From the NCBI GenBank assembly GCA_016194935.1, contig JACQAO010000028.1, forward strand, positions 1-64,000: a stretch of DNA of 64,000 nt, given 5' to 3'. Shown here piece after piece: positions 9,182 through 20,363 of this stretch; within the stretch, counting starts at the first letter, position 1, and every line of letters begins with the position of its first letter. The notes beneath the pieces were generated by a model. It did no database searches. It was not told where the DNA came from and was given only the letters and a program-made list of their open reading frames with translations. The translations under genes were made by a program, and so were the position numbers. The DNA comes from Betaproteobacteria bacterium. Lineage in GTDB: Bacteria > Pseudomonadota > Gammaproteobacteria > Burkholderiales > Rhodocyclaceae.

Positions 9182-12100
9182 ATGTTCCTATCCGACTTCA
9201 GCATCAAGCGGCCGGTGACGACGGTGGTAATCGTCATCATGCTCCTGTCCTTTGGCTTGCTGGCGCTGAATAAACTGCGCGTCAACCAGATACCGGATGT
9301 CGAGCAGCCGGTCATCGTCGTGAACATTCCTTATCCCGGCGCGTCGCCCGAAACCGTCGAGCGCGAAATCATCAATCGCGTCGAAAAGGCCTTGCAGAGC
9401 ATTACCCAGGTTTATCAAATTCGTTCCACCGCCAGCGAAGGCGCGGCTTCCATCGTCATCATCTTCAACTTCAAGAAAAACATGACCGAGGCCCCGGACG
9501 AGATCCGCAATGCAATTGCCTCGGTGCGGCACAAGCTGCCGGTGGAAATGCGCGAGCCGATACTGCGGCGCATCGATCCTTCGGCGCAGCCCATCATGCA
9601 ACTGGCCTTGTCGTCCACCATGCAAACCCACGCCGAGATCTCCCGTCTTGCCGAAGACGCGCTGGCGGACAGGTTCCGCGCCATCGACGGCGTTGCCGTG
9701 GTGAGCGTGATCGGATCGTTGCGGCGCGAGCTTTCTGTACTGCTGCACGCCGAGCGGCTGCGCGAGTACAACATCTCGGTGACAGACGTGGTGAACGCCT
9801 TGCGCAGCCAGAACACCACCGCGCCGGTCGGGCGCGTGAAGGGTGATCTGGAAGAAGAAAGCATCCGCCTGGTGGGGCGCATCGGCTCGCCTGCCGAATT
9901 CGAGCAGATCGTGCTGAAACGTCGCGGCAACGAAGTAGTGCGGCTGGGCCAGGTGGCGAGCGTGGTCGATGGATTCGCGGAACTCTCCGGCTTCAGCTTG
10001 CGCAACGGCCATCCGAATGTCGGCATCTCCATCACCCGCTCACGCGACGCCAGCACTGTTGGCGTTGCCAACAAGGTGCGCGATCTGGTGACGCAAATCA
10101 ACAAAACCCTGCCGCCCGGCACTAAACTGGAAGTCACCCAGGATGGCGGCGAAGATGCGCAAAACAGCCTCCGTAATGTCATCGAGGCGTTGATGTTCGG
10201 CGCGCTCCTGACGATTTTCGTGGTCTATGCCTTCCTTAATTCGTGGCGCTCCACGCTCATCACCGCGCTGGCCTTGCCGACTTCGGTGATCGCCGCCTTC
10301 ATTGCCGTGTGGGCCTGCGGCTTCACCCTCAACTTCATGACTCTGCTGGGCCTCTCGCTGGCCATCGGGGTGTTGATCGACGACGCCATTGTGGTGCGCG
10401 AAAACATCGTCCGGCATATGGAAAAAGGCGCGGACCGGCGCACCGCCGCCAGCGCCGGCACGCAGGAGATCGGACTGGCGGTGACCGCCACCACGTTCTC
10501 CATCATTGCCGTATTCATTCCCGTGGCCTTCATGGGCGGCGGCGCGGGCGAATGGTTCCGCCCGTTTGCGCTGACGGTGGCCACCTCGGTGCTGGTGAGC
10601 CTGTTCATCTCTTTCACCCTGGACCCCATGCTGTCGGCCTACTGGGGCGACCCGGTGGGTTACGCGCAGCGGCCCAAGCGGGGGATCAGCCTGTGGCTGT
10701 CGGGATTCAACCGGTGGTTCGATCATCAGTCGGAACGCTATGGCGACGTGATTGCCTGGGCGCTGCATCATCGGCGCTACATGGCCGCGATTGCCGGACT
10801 GAGCCTGGTGGGCGCGCTGGCGCTGCAGGTAACCGTGGGCGGGTCGAGTTTCCTGCCCGCCTCCGACGTGGGATTCATCGCCATTGATGTGCGTACCCCG
10901 TCCTCGGCCAGCCTGGAATACACCAGGCTGAAAGTGGAAAAAGCCGCCGGGCTGGCGCGCAGCCTGCCGGAAACCCGGGCCACCAACAGCAATGTCAACG
11001 CCGGCGGCGGACGCGTGTATGTCGATCTCGGCAAGAGCAACACGCGTAAACGTTCCGCCAGCGAAATCGCGGTGGAACTGCGCGGGATGATGAAGCAGAT
11101 CGTCGGTGCGGAATATACCGTGCTCGACGATATCAACAACGGCGTCAGAAAGCCGGTGCAGATCCAGTTTTCCGGGCCGGATTCGCGCCGCCTGATGGCG
11201 ATTACCGGCGATTTCATGGGGAAACTCTCGAAAATTCCCGGCGCAGTTGACGTCGGGCTTTCGGAACAGGAGCCCAAGGATGAATTGCGGATCGAACTCA
11301 ATCGCGGCCTGGCCAGCGCCTTGGGTATTTCCGTCGGTGATGCGGCGCAGGCGTTGCGTGTGGCGTTTGCCGGTGTCGAGGTGGGCGACTGGGTCGATCC
11401 CACCGGCGAATCGCGCGATGTGTCGGTGCGCCTGCATCCGGACGACCGTGTCAGCGCGGCCAATATCGAGCATCTGCCGATTGCCGTGAGCGGCGGCAAC
11501 ATGATGGTGCCGCTGGACCAGATCGCCACCATTACCATGGGCAAGGGACCGGCGCAAATACAGCATTCGGACGGCAAGCGCATGATCGCGGTGTCGGCCA
11601 ATGCGCAAGGCCGCTCGCCCGGCGAAGTGACTGCCGACGCCATGAAAATCGCCACTAAAATCGACTTCCCGCCGGGCTACGGTCTGGAGTTGGGCGGCGC
11701 GTCGCGCGACCAGAAAGAGGTATTCAGCGAGATGGCGATTGCGCTGGCGATGGGCATCGGGCTGATGTACTTTACCCTGGTGATTCAGTTTGGATCGTTC
11801 ACCGCGCCGCTGCCCATCATGCTGTCCCTGCCGCTGAGCCTGATCGGCGTGGTGCTGGCGCTGCTGCTGACCGGGGGAACGCTGAACCTGATGAGCTTTA
11901 TCGGCGTCATCATGCTGATGGGGCTGGTCGCCAAGAACGCCATCCTGCTGCTGGATTGCGCGCGCAAGGAAGAAGCGCAGGGCGTCAGCCGCGAAGAAGC
12001 CTTGATGCACGCCGGGCGTGTGCGTTTGCGGCCCATCCTGATGACCACCCTGGCGTTGATCGCCGGCATGATGCCGGTGGCTATCGGCCTGGGCGAGGGC

Positions 12101-12388
12101 GCCGAGTTCTACCGGCCCATGGCCATTGCCATCATCGGCGGCACGATTACTTCGACCATCCTGACACTGCTGGTGGTGCCGACTTTCTACGACAGTATCG
12201 AGATTTCCCGCGACCGGGCAATCGCCAAGTACCTTGCACGCGAGGCGCGCTGGAATGCCTTATTCGCGTTTGTGGTGACGTTGATCGAAGCTATTCTCAC
12301 GCTGTTGATGATACGGCTGATGTATCGCTTGGCGAAAAAGTTGTTTGCATGGTTAAATAACCGGGCGCAGCGTTCGGTACCGGCCTAG
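9182..12388 (+). CDS. RND efflux transporter permease (HAE1 type)
   Basis: A 1068-residue RND permease and the partner of the upstream lipoprotein adaptor. The signature start MFLSDFSIKRPVTTVV, the porter motif YPGASPETVE, the proton-relay VLIDDAIVVREN near residue 400 and the Lys motif LMGLVAKNAILLLDC are all intact. The C-terminus has an extra hydrophobic stretch (FVVTLIEAILTLLMIRL) and a basic end beyond the usual last helix. It resembles the permease at 3452-6574 in design but is clearly diverged from it. Multidrug or toxic-compound efflux is the family role; the substrate is not deducible. Confidence 0.93.
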   Translation: MFLSDFSIKRPVTTVVIVIMLLSFGLLALNKLRVNQIPDVEQPVIVVNIPYPGASPETVEREIINRVEKALQSITQVYQIRSTASEGAASIVIIFNFKKNMTEAPDEIRNAIASVRHKLPVEMREPILRRIDPSAQPIMQLALSSTMQTHAEISRLAEDALADRFRAIDGVAVVSVIGSLRRELSVLLHAERLREYNISVTDVVNALRSQNTTAPVGRVKGDLEEESIRLVGRIGSPAEFEQIVLKRRGNEVVRLGQVASVVDGFAELSGFSLRNGHPNVGISITRSRDASTVGVANKVRDLVTQINKTLPPGTKLEVTQDGGEDAQNSLRNVIEALMFGALLTIFVVYAFLNSWRSTLITALALPTSVIAAFIAVWACGFTLNFMTLLGLSLAIGVLIDDAIVVRENIVRHMEKGADRRTAASAGTQEIGLAVTATTFSIIAVFIPVAFMGGGAGEWFRPFALTVATSVLVSLFISFTLDPMLSAYWGDPVGYAQRPKRGISLWLSGFNRWFDHQSERYGDVIAWALHHRRYMAAIAGLSLVGALALQVTVGGSSFLPASDVGFIAIDVRTPSSASLEYTRLKVEKAAGLARSLPETRATNSNVNAGGGRVYVDLGKSNTRKRSASEIAVELRGMMKQIVGAEYTVLDDINNGVRKPVQIQFSGPDSRRLMAITGDFMGKLSKIPGAVDVGLSEQEPKDELRIELNRGLASALGISVGDAAQALRVAFAGVEVGDWVDPTGESRDVSVRLHPDDRVSAANIEHLPIAVSGGNMMVPLDQIATITMGKGPAQIQHSDGKRMIAVSANAQGRSPGEVTADAMKIATKIDFPPGYGLELGGASRDQKEVFSEMAIALAMGIGLMYFTLVIQFGSFTAPLPIMLSLPLSLIGVVLALLLTGGTLNLMSFIGVIMLMGLVAKNAILLLDCARKEEAQGVSREEALMHAGRVRLRPILMTTLALIAGMMPVAIGLGEGAEFYRPMAIAIIGGTITSTILTLLVVPTFYDSIEISRDRAIAKYLAREARWNALFAFVVTLIEAILTLLMIRLMYRLAKKLFAWLNNRAQRSVPA

Positions 12389-12437
12389 GCGGTGAAGCCA
12401 TCCCGTCACGGTAAACTTTTCGACGGCTTCGAAATTT

Positions 12438-13454
12438 ATGGCACATGAATTATCAGATGTCACTTCCCAGCATGCGACCGCCGGCATGAGCGGCGTCTTT
12501 TGCCATGTTGATACCAGCGATGCCGAGGAGCAGGCGGCTTTGTTGCGCGGCTGGAACCAGGTTTATTCGCAGATGTCACCCGGTACTTTCAGCGGCGCCA
12601 TCTCCGAAGCGCAATTTGGGAATACCCTGTTGTTCATAGAGTCCACCAGTAACGCCCTGTTGCAAAGCGGCGCCGTAGACGCCAATTTTCTGGCCGTCGG
12701 CGTTCCCCTGGAGATGGCTGGCGCAGCAGTTTTCTGTGGCGCTGAAGATTCCCGCTCGGCGGTTCATGTGTTTTCCGGCAGTAGCGGGTTTGAATTTTTT
12801 TCTCCCAGCGGACTAGTCATGGCGGGGCTGGTGGTCTCGTGGGATTCGCTGCATTCCATGTTGTCGGATCAGGAATGGGAACTGCTGTGCAGCGGAATGG
12901 ACGATGCTCATCTGATGCAGGCGCACGACCAGCGCGTCACATCCCTGCGCGCGTTTGTCTGCGGCGTTTTCAAGATGCTCGAGCACTCTCCTCAACTGCT
13001 CGGCAATGCACCGCTCAGGCTGGCCCTGGAGAACGCAGTCCTGTCAAACCTGGCTGAACTGCTGATCGATGAATCCAAGCTGCCTCCGCCCAGAATAGCC
13101 CCGTCGAGCCGCTGGAAAATTGTGGCGGCGGCGCGTGAAGTCGTCCGCGAGCGGGCCGATAGCCCAATCAGCGTTGCTGAAATCTGCCTGGCCACCGGGG
13201 TCAGCCGCAGGACGCTGCAATATTGCTTTCAGGATGTCCTGGGATTGAGTCCCGCTGAATTCTTGCGCGCGGTGCGGCTGAATACCGTCCGCCGCACGCT
13301 CAGATCCGCTACATCTGTGACGATGGCCGCAGCCAGTTGCGGCTTCTGGCACTTCGGACGTTTTGCCGGCGACTACCAGCGGATGTTCGGAGAACTGCCG
13401 TCCGAAACATTTCGCCGCCGGCAAACCAGGTTGTCATCGGCTTGCATGCGATAA
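12438..13454 (+). CDS. AraC-family regulator, EutR-like
   Basis: A 338-residue transcription factor. The N-terminal 200 residues resemble the sensing domain of ethanolamine-operon activators of the EutR kind. Residues about 225-330 hold the double helix-turn-helix of AraC proteins, with SVAEICLATGVSRRTLQYCF as the first HTH and a degenerate second one near SVTMAAASCGFWHFGRFAGDY. It is the first gene of an all-plus cluster with serine ammonia-lyase, an ethanolamine permease and amino-alcohol enzymes, so it is the obvious candidate activator of that set, with ethanolamine or a derivative as a likely ligand. No clear Shine-Dalgarno sequence precedes the ATG. Confidence 0.82.
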   Translation: MAHELSDVTSQHATAGMSGVFCHVDTSDAEEQAALLRGWNQVYSQMSPGTFSGAISEAQFGNTLLFIESTSNALLQSGAVDANFLAVGVPLEMAGAAVFCGAEDSRSAVHVFSGSSGFEFFSPSGLVMAGLVVSWDSLHSMLSDQEWELLCSGMDDAHLMQAHDQRVTSLRAFVCGVFKMLEHSPQLLGNAPLRLALENAVLSNLAELLIDESKLPPPRIAPSSRWKIVAAAREVVRERADSPISVAEICLATGVSRRTLQYCFQDVLGLSPAEFLRAVRLNTVRRTLRSATSVTMAAASCGFWHFGRFAGDYQRMFGELPSETFRRRQTRLSSACMR

Positions 13455-13486
13455 GCAGCGCAGCAAACTCAGGAAGAGAAATATTT

Positions 13487-14854
<1,368 letters not shown>

Positions 14855-14904
14855 TCCGTTTTTCCGGGTCATCCCGGATCGCGCAGCTTGCCGAAAACGG
14901 ATAT

Positions 14905-14923
14905 TGAGACGCGCCTCGTCTCA
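14905..14923 (+). terminator. Hairpin after sdaA
   Basis: TGAGACG, loop CGCCT, CGTCTCA is a perfect 7-base stem in the 262-base gap between sdaA and the porin gene. It lacks a T-run, so termination is uncertain. I see no other strong signal in this gap except GAGGAGA just before the porin start. Confidence 0.3.
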
Positions 14924-15116
14924 TCTTCATGCCGTATTCCCGCTTTAATCGGACTTGCTGGGTTTCACGCCCTTCAAAGCAAGTGATCTTCTGCTTGCCG
15001 AAATCGGATAGCGCCGCTTCAACACCCGGCTTAGCCTTGACCAGCACCCGTAACCAGGGTGGCTTTTCATCGCAGATGCGATGAAATCATCTTGAAAAAA
15101 TACGAGGAGAAGACGG

Positions 15117-16016
15117 ATGGAACATAACAAAGCAACTCTCTGCCTGCGGCAGAAACGCATGCGCCGGGTTCTGGCAGGCTTGGCGGGATTGCAGTTTTGC
15201 CTGTCTGCGCAAGCGCAACAGCCGGCGCCGGCAACTGATGCGAAGACGCCCGAGTACACCGTGACCGGCAACGCAACACTCATCAGCGATTATATTTGGC
15301 GCGGACTGACCCAGACCTGGGGACGTCCCGCCATGCAGGCCGGTGTCGAAGCGGCCCATGCCAGCGGCGCGTATGCCGGCTTCTGGGCCTCAAATGTTTC
15401 CTCCCAATGGGTCCCCGGCGCCACCCTGGAGACAGACTGGTATGGCGGCGTGCGCGGTAACTTTGCCGGCGCCGCGTCCGGACTGGGCTACGATGTGGGC
15501 GCCATCTACGTGTACTACCCAGGCAGCGATTATTCGAAAGCCCTCAACGGCGCGACCTTCCCATCATCGAAGCCGAATACCGTCGAAGTTTCCGCAGCGA
15601 TCTCATACAAGTGGGTGTCGGTGAAATATGGCCGCGCCTTGACCAAGTTTTTTGGCTGGGATACCTCGAACTCGAGCGTAGGTAATTTCAACGGGCTTGC
15701 CCCCAAGGCGGGCGTCACCGGGGATACCAAAGGTTCGTCTTATGTGGAACTGAACGCCAGTGGCGATATTGCTGAGGGATTGGCTGCTGCGGTTCAAGTC
15801 GGCCGGCAAAAAATCGCCAACAGCACCGGGCTGGATTGGAGTTACTACAAAGTGGCGATCACTAAATCACTGCCCGGCAATTGGGCAGCCAGCGCGTCCT
15901 TGTCGGGAAGCAACCAGCCACAGGCGTACAAAAACTATGGATCGCTGACCGGTAACGGCGACCTCCTGGACGTCGGGCGGACACGGGTCTTTGTGGCTGT
16001 AGCGCGTAACTTCTGA
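15117..16016 (+). CDS. TorF-family putative porin (TIGR02001)
   Basis: A 299-residue predicted outer-membrane beta-barrel. A signal peptide (about residues 1-34, ending AQAQQ after a hydrophobic stretch) precedes the family signature TGNATLISDYIWRGLTQT. Alternating amphipathic strands with many Gly, Trp and Tyr residues continue to a C-terminal Phe, the usual barrel end. GAGGAGA precedes the ATG. It lies directly upstream of the ethanolamine permease gene, so it may let a small solute through the outer membrane. The family function is not established. Confidence 0.8.
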   Translation: MEHNKATLCLRQKRMRRVLAGLAGLQFCLSAQAQQPAPATDAKTPEYTVTGNATLISDYIWRGLTQTWGRPAMQAGVEAAHASGAYAGFWASNVSSQWVPGATLETDWYGGVRGNFAGAASGLGYDVGAIYVYYPGSDYSKALNGATFPSSKPNTVEVSAAISYKWVSVKYGRALTKFFGWDTSNSSVGNFNGLAPKAGVTGDTKGSSYVELNASGDIAEGLAAAVQVGRQKIANSTGLDWSYYKVAITKSLPGNWAASASLSGSNQPQAYKNYGSLTGNGDLLDVGRTRVFVAVARNF

Positions 16017-16063
16017 CGATACTTCATATTCGATACAAGCTTGCTTATAAAGGAGGGGACAAA

Positions 16064-17437
16064 ATGCACCATGTAGATCACCTGAAACCCACGCTGGGTG
16101 CGTGGCAGCTCTGGGGTATCGCGGTTGGTCTGGTCATTTCCGGCGAGTATTTTGGCTGGAGCTATGGCTGGAATGCGGCGGGAACGCTGGGGTTCGTAGT
16201 GACATCGATCATCATTGCGGTGATGTATACCACTTTCATTTTCAGTTTCACCGAGCTGACTACCGCCATTCCCCATGCCGGCGGGCCGTTTGCTTACGCC
16301 CGCCGCGCCTTCGGCGACGGCGGCGGCTACATCGCAGGGTTCACCACGCTGGTGGAATTCGTGTTTGCGCCGCCAGCCATTGCCATGGCTATCGGCGCTT
16401 ACCTGAACGTGCAGTTCCCCGGCGCGGATGTGAAGCTCATGGCGGTCGGTGCCTACCTGGTGTTCATGACGCTGAATATTCTCGGCGTGCAAATCGCCGC
16501 AACTTTTGAGCTGGTGGTTACGCTGCTGGCGATCGGTGAATTGCTGGTATTCATGGGCGTGGTTGCGCCGGGATTTTCGGTGGCAAACTTTGTCAAGGGC
16601 GGCTGGTCAGGACAGGATACGTTCAGCTTGGCGGCCATTCCGGGTATTTTTGCCGCGATACCATTTGCAATCTGGTTCTTCCTGGCCATCGAAGGTGTGG
16701 CAATGGCGGCAGAAGAAACCAAGGACCCGAAACGCACGGTGCCGATCGCCTACATCGCCGGGATTCTGACCCTGCTGGCGTTGGCGATGGGGGTGATGGT
16801 GTTTGCGGGTGGCGCGGGCGACTGGAAGGCTTTGTCCAACATCAACGATCCCCTGCCGCAGGCCATGAAAATGATCGTCGGCAGCAGTAGCGGCTGGCTC
16901 AGCATGCTGGTGTGGCTGGGCTTGTTTGGTTTGATTGCCTCGTTTCACGGAATCATCCTCGGCTACTCGCGGCAGATCTTTGCGCTCGGGCGGGCGGGTT
17001 ATCTGCCCGCGTATTTCGCCAGGATTCACCCGAAATTCGGTACGCCCCACCGTGCGATTATTGCAGGCGGCGTTCTTGGCATCGTCTGCATCTACAGTGA
17101 CGAATTGATTACTTTTGGCGGCCAAACGCTGACTGCCAATATCGTCACCATGTCGGTGTTCGGGGCCATCGGCATGTACATCATCTCGATGCTCAGCCTG
17201 TTTGCCTTGCGCAAGAAAGAACCGGGATTGGCGCGTCCTTTCCCGGCCATCGGTTATCCGCTGTTGCCGGGTATCGCGCTGGTGCTGGCGGTGCTCAGCC
17301 TGGTGACCATGATTTATTACAACTGGTCGCTGTTCCTGATGTTTGCAGGGCTGATGCTGGCGGGTTACGTGTATTACGTGACGACGGCAAAACGCCGCGC
17401 AGCCATAGACGAGGATGTTCTGGAGGCGGTCAGCTAA
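16064..17437 (+). CDS. eat: Ethanolamine permease (APC superfamily)
   Basis: A 457-residue inner-membrane transporter with about 12 hydrophobic segments. Its N-terminus (LWGIAVGLVISGEYFGWSYGW) is the hallmark of Eat-type ethanolamine permeases, and the conserved AGGPFAYARRAFGD block follows. A strong AAAGGAGG precedes the ATG. It is flanked by a porin and a glutamine-synthetase-like ligase. The permease is the best pointer to the substrate of the cluster. No eutBC ammonia-lyase genes occur in the window, so imported ethanolamine is probably handled by the downstream enzymes. Transport of a related amino alcohol is possible. Confidence 0.88.
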   Translation: MHHVDHLKPTLGAWQLWGIAVGLVISGEYFGWSYGWNAAGTLGFVVTSIIIAVMYTTFIFSFTELTTAIPHAGGPFAYARRAFGDGGGYIAGFTTLVEFVFAPPAIAMAIGAYLNVQFPGADVKLMAVGAYLVFMTLNILGVQIAATFELVVTLLAIGELLVFMGVVAPGFSVANFVKGGWSGQDTFSLAAIPGIFAAIPFAIWFFLAIEGVAMAAEETKDPKRTVPIAYIAGILTLLALAMGVMVFAGGAGDWKALSNINDPLPQAMKMIVGSSSGWLSMLVWLGLFGLIASFHGIILGYSRQIFALGRAGYLPAYFARIHPKFGTPHRAIIAGGVLGIVCIYSDELITFGGQTLTANIVTMSVFGAIGMYIISMLSLFALRKKEPGLARPFPAIGYPLLPGIALVLAVLSLVTMIYYNWSLFLMFAGLMLAGYVYYVTTAKRRAAIDEDVLEAVS

Positions 17438-17438
17438 A

Positions 17439-17503
17439 GTTGGCGCCGGCGGCCAACATGTTTTGCAAGTACTAACTCAACCCTCCCCGCCCAGGTGGCG
17501 GGG
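17439..17503 (+). terminator. Two hairpins between permease and ligase genes
   Basis: GTTGGC/GCCAAC (17439-17457) is followed by a short TTTT. CCCCGCC, loop CAGGT, GGCGGGG (17485-17503) is a perfect 7-base stem ending 23 bases before the ligase ATG. Together they could be a leaky terminator or an attenuator that lowers expression of the ligase and downstream genes relative to the permease. Confidence 0.4.
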
Positions 17504-17526
17504 TGTTGATTTGAAAAGGCGAACAA

Positions 17527-18909
17527 ATGCAAGCAAGAGACGTTAAAACCGTAGCAGACGCCATCGCGCTGGTGGAAGCAAGGCAATTGACGCATGTCAA
17601 GATCGCGGTATCCGACATCGACGGCATCCTGCGCGGCAAATACCTGTCCAGGGAAAAATTCCTGTCCACGCTAAAGTCCGGACTGTCCTTCTGTAACGTC
17701 GTGCTGGGCTGGGATTCGCAAGACCAGTTGTACGACAATGTCGCCTACACAGGCTGGCATACCGCCTACCCGGATGCCCAGGTGCGTCTGCTGCCCGAGA
17801 CTTGCCGGGATTTGCCGATGGAACCGTGCAAGGGCGGCGACATGCTGTTTTTTCTCGGCGAGTTTACCGGCGATGCTGCGGCCATCTGCCCGCGCGCCTT
17901 GTTCCGGCGCGTGCTCGACAAGGCCGCAGCGATGGACTTCGATGTTTACGCCGCGCTGGAGTACGAGTTTTTCCTGTTCCGCGAAACGCCGGAATCGGTG
18001 CGCGCCAAGGACTATCGCAATCTGCAACCCTGGACGCCAGGTTACTTCGGTTACTCGGTGCTGCGCAGCTCGGTGCATGCCGAGTTCTATCGTGAATTGA
18101 TGGAGCTGTGCGAACGCATGGACATGTCCATCGAGGGTCTGCACACGGAAACCGGGCCGGGCGTGCTGGAAGCGGCCCTGGCGGTCGATGAGGCGGGCGC
18201 CATGGCCGACAAGGCGCTGCTGTTCAAGACCTTCGTCAAAGTCCTGGCGCAGCGGCACGGCTTGATGGCGACCTTCATGGCCAAATGGTCGCACGAGTAT
18301 CCGGGCCAGAGCGGCCATATCCATTTATCCTTGCGCGGCAAAAACGATCAGCGTGCTGTTTTTCACGACGCCAAGCAGCCCTTCGGCATGAGCCAGACCC
18401 AGCGCCACTTCATGGCCGGCGTGCAGCGTTTGCTGCCGGAGTTCATGGCGCTGTATGCGCAGACGGTCAACAGTTACTCGCGCCTGGTGCCGGGATATTG
18501 GGCGCCGCTCGACGCTACCTGGGGCATGGAGAATCGCACCACGGCTTTGCGCCTGATCCCCGGCTCTGAAAAATCGCAGCGCGTCGAGGTGCGTATCGGT
18601 TCCGCCGACGCCAACCCCTACCTGGCCCTGGCGGCGGCACTGGGTTCCGGCCTGGCGGGCATTGAACATGGCTGGGAACCGGAACCGATGGTGCAGGGCA
18701 ATGCCTATACGCAAAAATTCCCGCCGCACCTGGAGCTGCCAACCACGTTGTGGGAGTCGGCTCAGCGTCTGAAAAAATCAGATGCCGCCCGCAGCCTGTT
18801 CGGTGCTGCTTTCATTGAGCACTACGCGGCAACGCGCGAATGGGAGGAGCGGCAATTCCGCCGCCACGTCACCGATTGGGAACTGGCGCGCTATTTCGAA
18901 ATTATTTGA
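17527..18909 (+). CDS. Glutamine-synthetase-like gamma-glutamyl ligase
   Basis: A 460-residue glutamine synthetase homologue of the group that glutamylates amines (PuuA or GlnA4-like) rather than ammonia. Catalytic blocks are intact: LEYEFFLF (metal Glu pair), HTETGPGVLE, SGHIHLSL, LVPGYWAPLDATWGMENRT (ATP and glutamate Arg) and EVRIGSADANPYLALAAA. The N-terminal beta-grasp starts with VKIAVSDIDGILRGKYLS, typical of catabolic members. No Tyr adenylylation site of the standard GlnA kind is evident. By context it should join ethanolamine to glutamate with ATP, giving gamma-glutamylethanolamide. That activity is known for Streptomyces GlnA4; here it is inference. Confidence 0.82.
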   Translation: MQARDVKTVADAIALVEARQLTHVKIAVSDIDGILRGKYLSREKFLSTLKSGLSFCNVVLGWDSQDQLYDNVAYTGWHTAYPDAQVRLLPETCRDLPMEPCKGGDMLFFLGEFTGDAAAICPRALFRRVLDKAAAMDFDVYAALEYEFFLFRETPESVRAKDYRNLQPWTPGYFGYSVLRSSVHAEFYRELMELCERMDMSIEGLHTETGPGVLEAALAVDEAGAMADKALLFKTFVKVLAQRHGLMATFMAKWSHEYPGQSGHIHLSLRGKNDQRAVFHDAKQPFGMSQTQRHFMAGVQRLLPEFMALYAQTVNSYSRLVPGYWAPLDATWGMENRTTALRLIPGSEKSQRVEVRIGSADANPYLALAAALGSGLAGIEHGWEPEPMVQGNAYTQKFPPHLELPTTLWESAQRLKKSDAARSLFGAAFIEHYAATREWEERQFRRHVTDWELARYFEII

Positions 18910-18937
18910 TCTACCACACTTACGCAGGAAGACCCGC

Positions 18938-20329
18938 ATGGCCCAGGAAATTATCACCATCAGCCCGATAGACGGCAGCGTCGCGGCGCGGCTGGAATGC
19001 GCTACGCAAGAAAAAATTCAGGCGGCGCTGAGCCGCGCGAAACAGGCGCAGAGAGCCTGGAAAAATACTCCGCTCGCCGAGCGTTCCGCCCTGGTGGCCC
19101 GCGCAGTGGATGCCCTGGTGGCGAACAAAGACGCCATCGCCGAGGAATTGACGCGCCAGATGGGCCGACCGATCCGCTACACCCCCGGCGAGGTGGGTGG
19201 TTTCGAAGCGCGCGCGCGGCATATGTTGACCATCGCTGCGGCCTCGTTGGCTGATGTAGTGCCGACACCCCTCGACGGTTTTACGCGCTTCATCCGGCGC
19301 GATCCGGTGGGTGTCGTGCTGGTGGTTGCGCCGTGGAATTACCCGCTGCTGACCGCAGTCAATGCCATCGTGCCGGCGCTGCTGGCCGGCAATGTGGTGC
19401 TGCTCAAGCATTCGGCGCAGACGCCGCTGGTGGCAGAGCGGTTTGCCGAAGCCTTCCGCGCCGCCGGTCTGCCCGCTGGTGTGTTTCAACATCTGCATAC
19501 GACGCACGCAGACACACAGAACATGATCCGCGCGCCGGAAGTGAATTTCGTTTGCTTCACCGGTTCCGTGGCCGGCGGCGTGGCGGTGGAGCAGGCGGCA
19601 GCCGGTCGTTTTATCGGCGTCGGACTGGAGCTGGGCGGCAATGATCCGGCCTATGTACGCGGCGACGCCGATCTGGCGCATGCCGTGGAAACCCTGGTGG
19701 ATGGCGCATTCTTCAACTCCGGCCAATCCTGTTGCGGCATCCAGCGTATCTATGTACATCGCTCGGTGTATGACAAATTCATTGAGCAGTCAGTGGCCCT
19801 GACCCAACAATATGTGCTGGGCAATCCGCTCGATCCGCTGACCACGCTCGGGCCGGTGGTGCGCAGCAAGGCCGCCGCCGAGATCCGCGCCATCGTCGCC
19901 GACGCTGTCGCCAAAGGCGCGCGCGGTCTGATCGATCCGCGCAGCTTCGCCGCAGATGCGCCGGCGACGCCCTACATGGCGCCGCAAATCCTGGTCGACG
20001 TTAACCACGGCATGCAGATCATGGCCGACGAATGCTTTGGGCCGGTGTGCGGCGTGATGGCGGTGGCCGACGACGAGGAGGCGATCCGCCTGATGAACGA
20101 CAGCCCGTATGGTCTCAGTGCAGCAGTGTTCACCCGCGACAGCGCGGCGGCGCTGGCGATGGGCGAGCGCGTCGAAACCGGCACCTGGTTCATGAATCGT
20201 TGCGACTATCTCGATCCTGCCCTGGCCTGGACCGGCGTGAAGAATACCGGACGCGGCGCGACGCTCTCCAGCCTCGGCTTCGAGCATCTGACCCAGCCCA
20301 AGTCCTTTCATTTGAAAACCCGCCTATAA
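18938..20329 (+). CDS. NAD(P)-dependent aldehyde dehydrogenase
   Basis: A 463-residue ALDH-superfamily enzyme. The general-base Glu is in GLELGGNDP near residue 232 and the nucleophile is one of the two Cys in SGQSCCGIQ near residue 265. The cofactor-binding APWNYPLL and the C-terminal NRCDYLDPALAWTG are intact. The ATG at 18938, after AGGAAG, is preferred over an upstream in-frame ATG lying inside the ligase gene. It starts 28 bases after the ligase. In the proposed route it oxidises the gamma-glutamyl aminoacetaldehyde to gamma-glutamylglycine. The family alone does not fix the substrate. Confidence 0.88.
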   Translation: MAQEIITISPIDGSVAARLECATQEKIQAALSRAKQAQRAWKNTPLAERSALVARAVDALVANKDAIAEELTRQMGRPIRYTPGEVGGFEARARHMLTIAAASLADVVPTPLDGFTRFIRRDPVGVVLVVAPWNYPLLTAVNAIVPALLAGNVVLLKHSAQTPLVAERFAEAFRAAGLPAGVFQHLHTTHADTQNMIRAPEVNFVCFTGSVAGGVAVEQAAAGRFIGVGLELGGNDPAYVRGDADLAHAVETLVDGAFFNSGQSCCGIQRIYVHRSVYDKFIEQSVALTQQYVLGNPLDPLTTLGPVVRSKAAAEIRAIVADAVAKGARGLIDPRSFAADAPATPYMAPQILVDVNHGMQIMADECFGPVCGVMAVADDEEAIRLMNDSPYGLSAAVFTRDSAAALAMGERVETGTWFMNRCDYLDPALAWTGVKNTGRGATLSSLGFEHLTQPKSFHLKTRL

Positions 20330-20363
20330 ACCCGTATCAAAAAAATATTTACCAAGGAGCACC

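Noticed and set aside
10040-12010. 656-codon open frame on the minus strand opposite the RND permease
   Set aside because: Its composition is His/Gln/Arg rich and low in hydrophobic order, as expected for the shadow of a GC-rich gene, and the plus-strand frame is a full RND protein.
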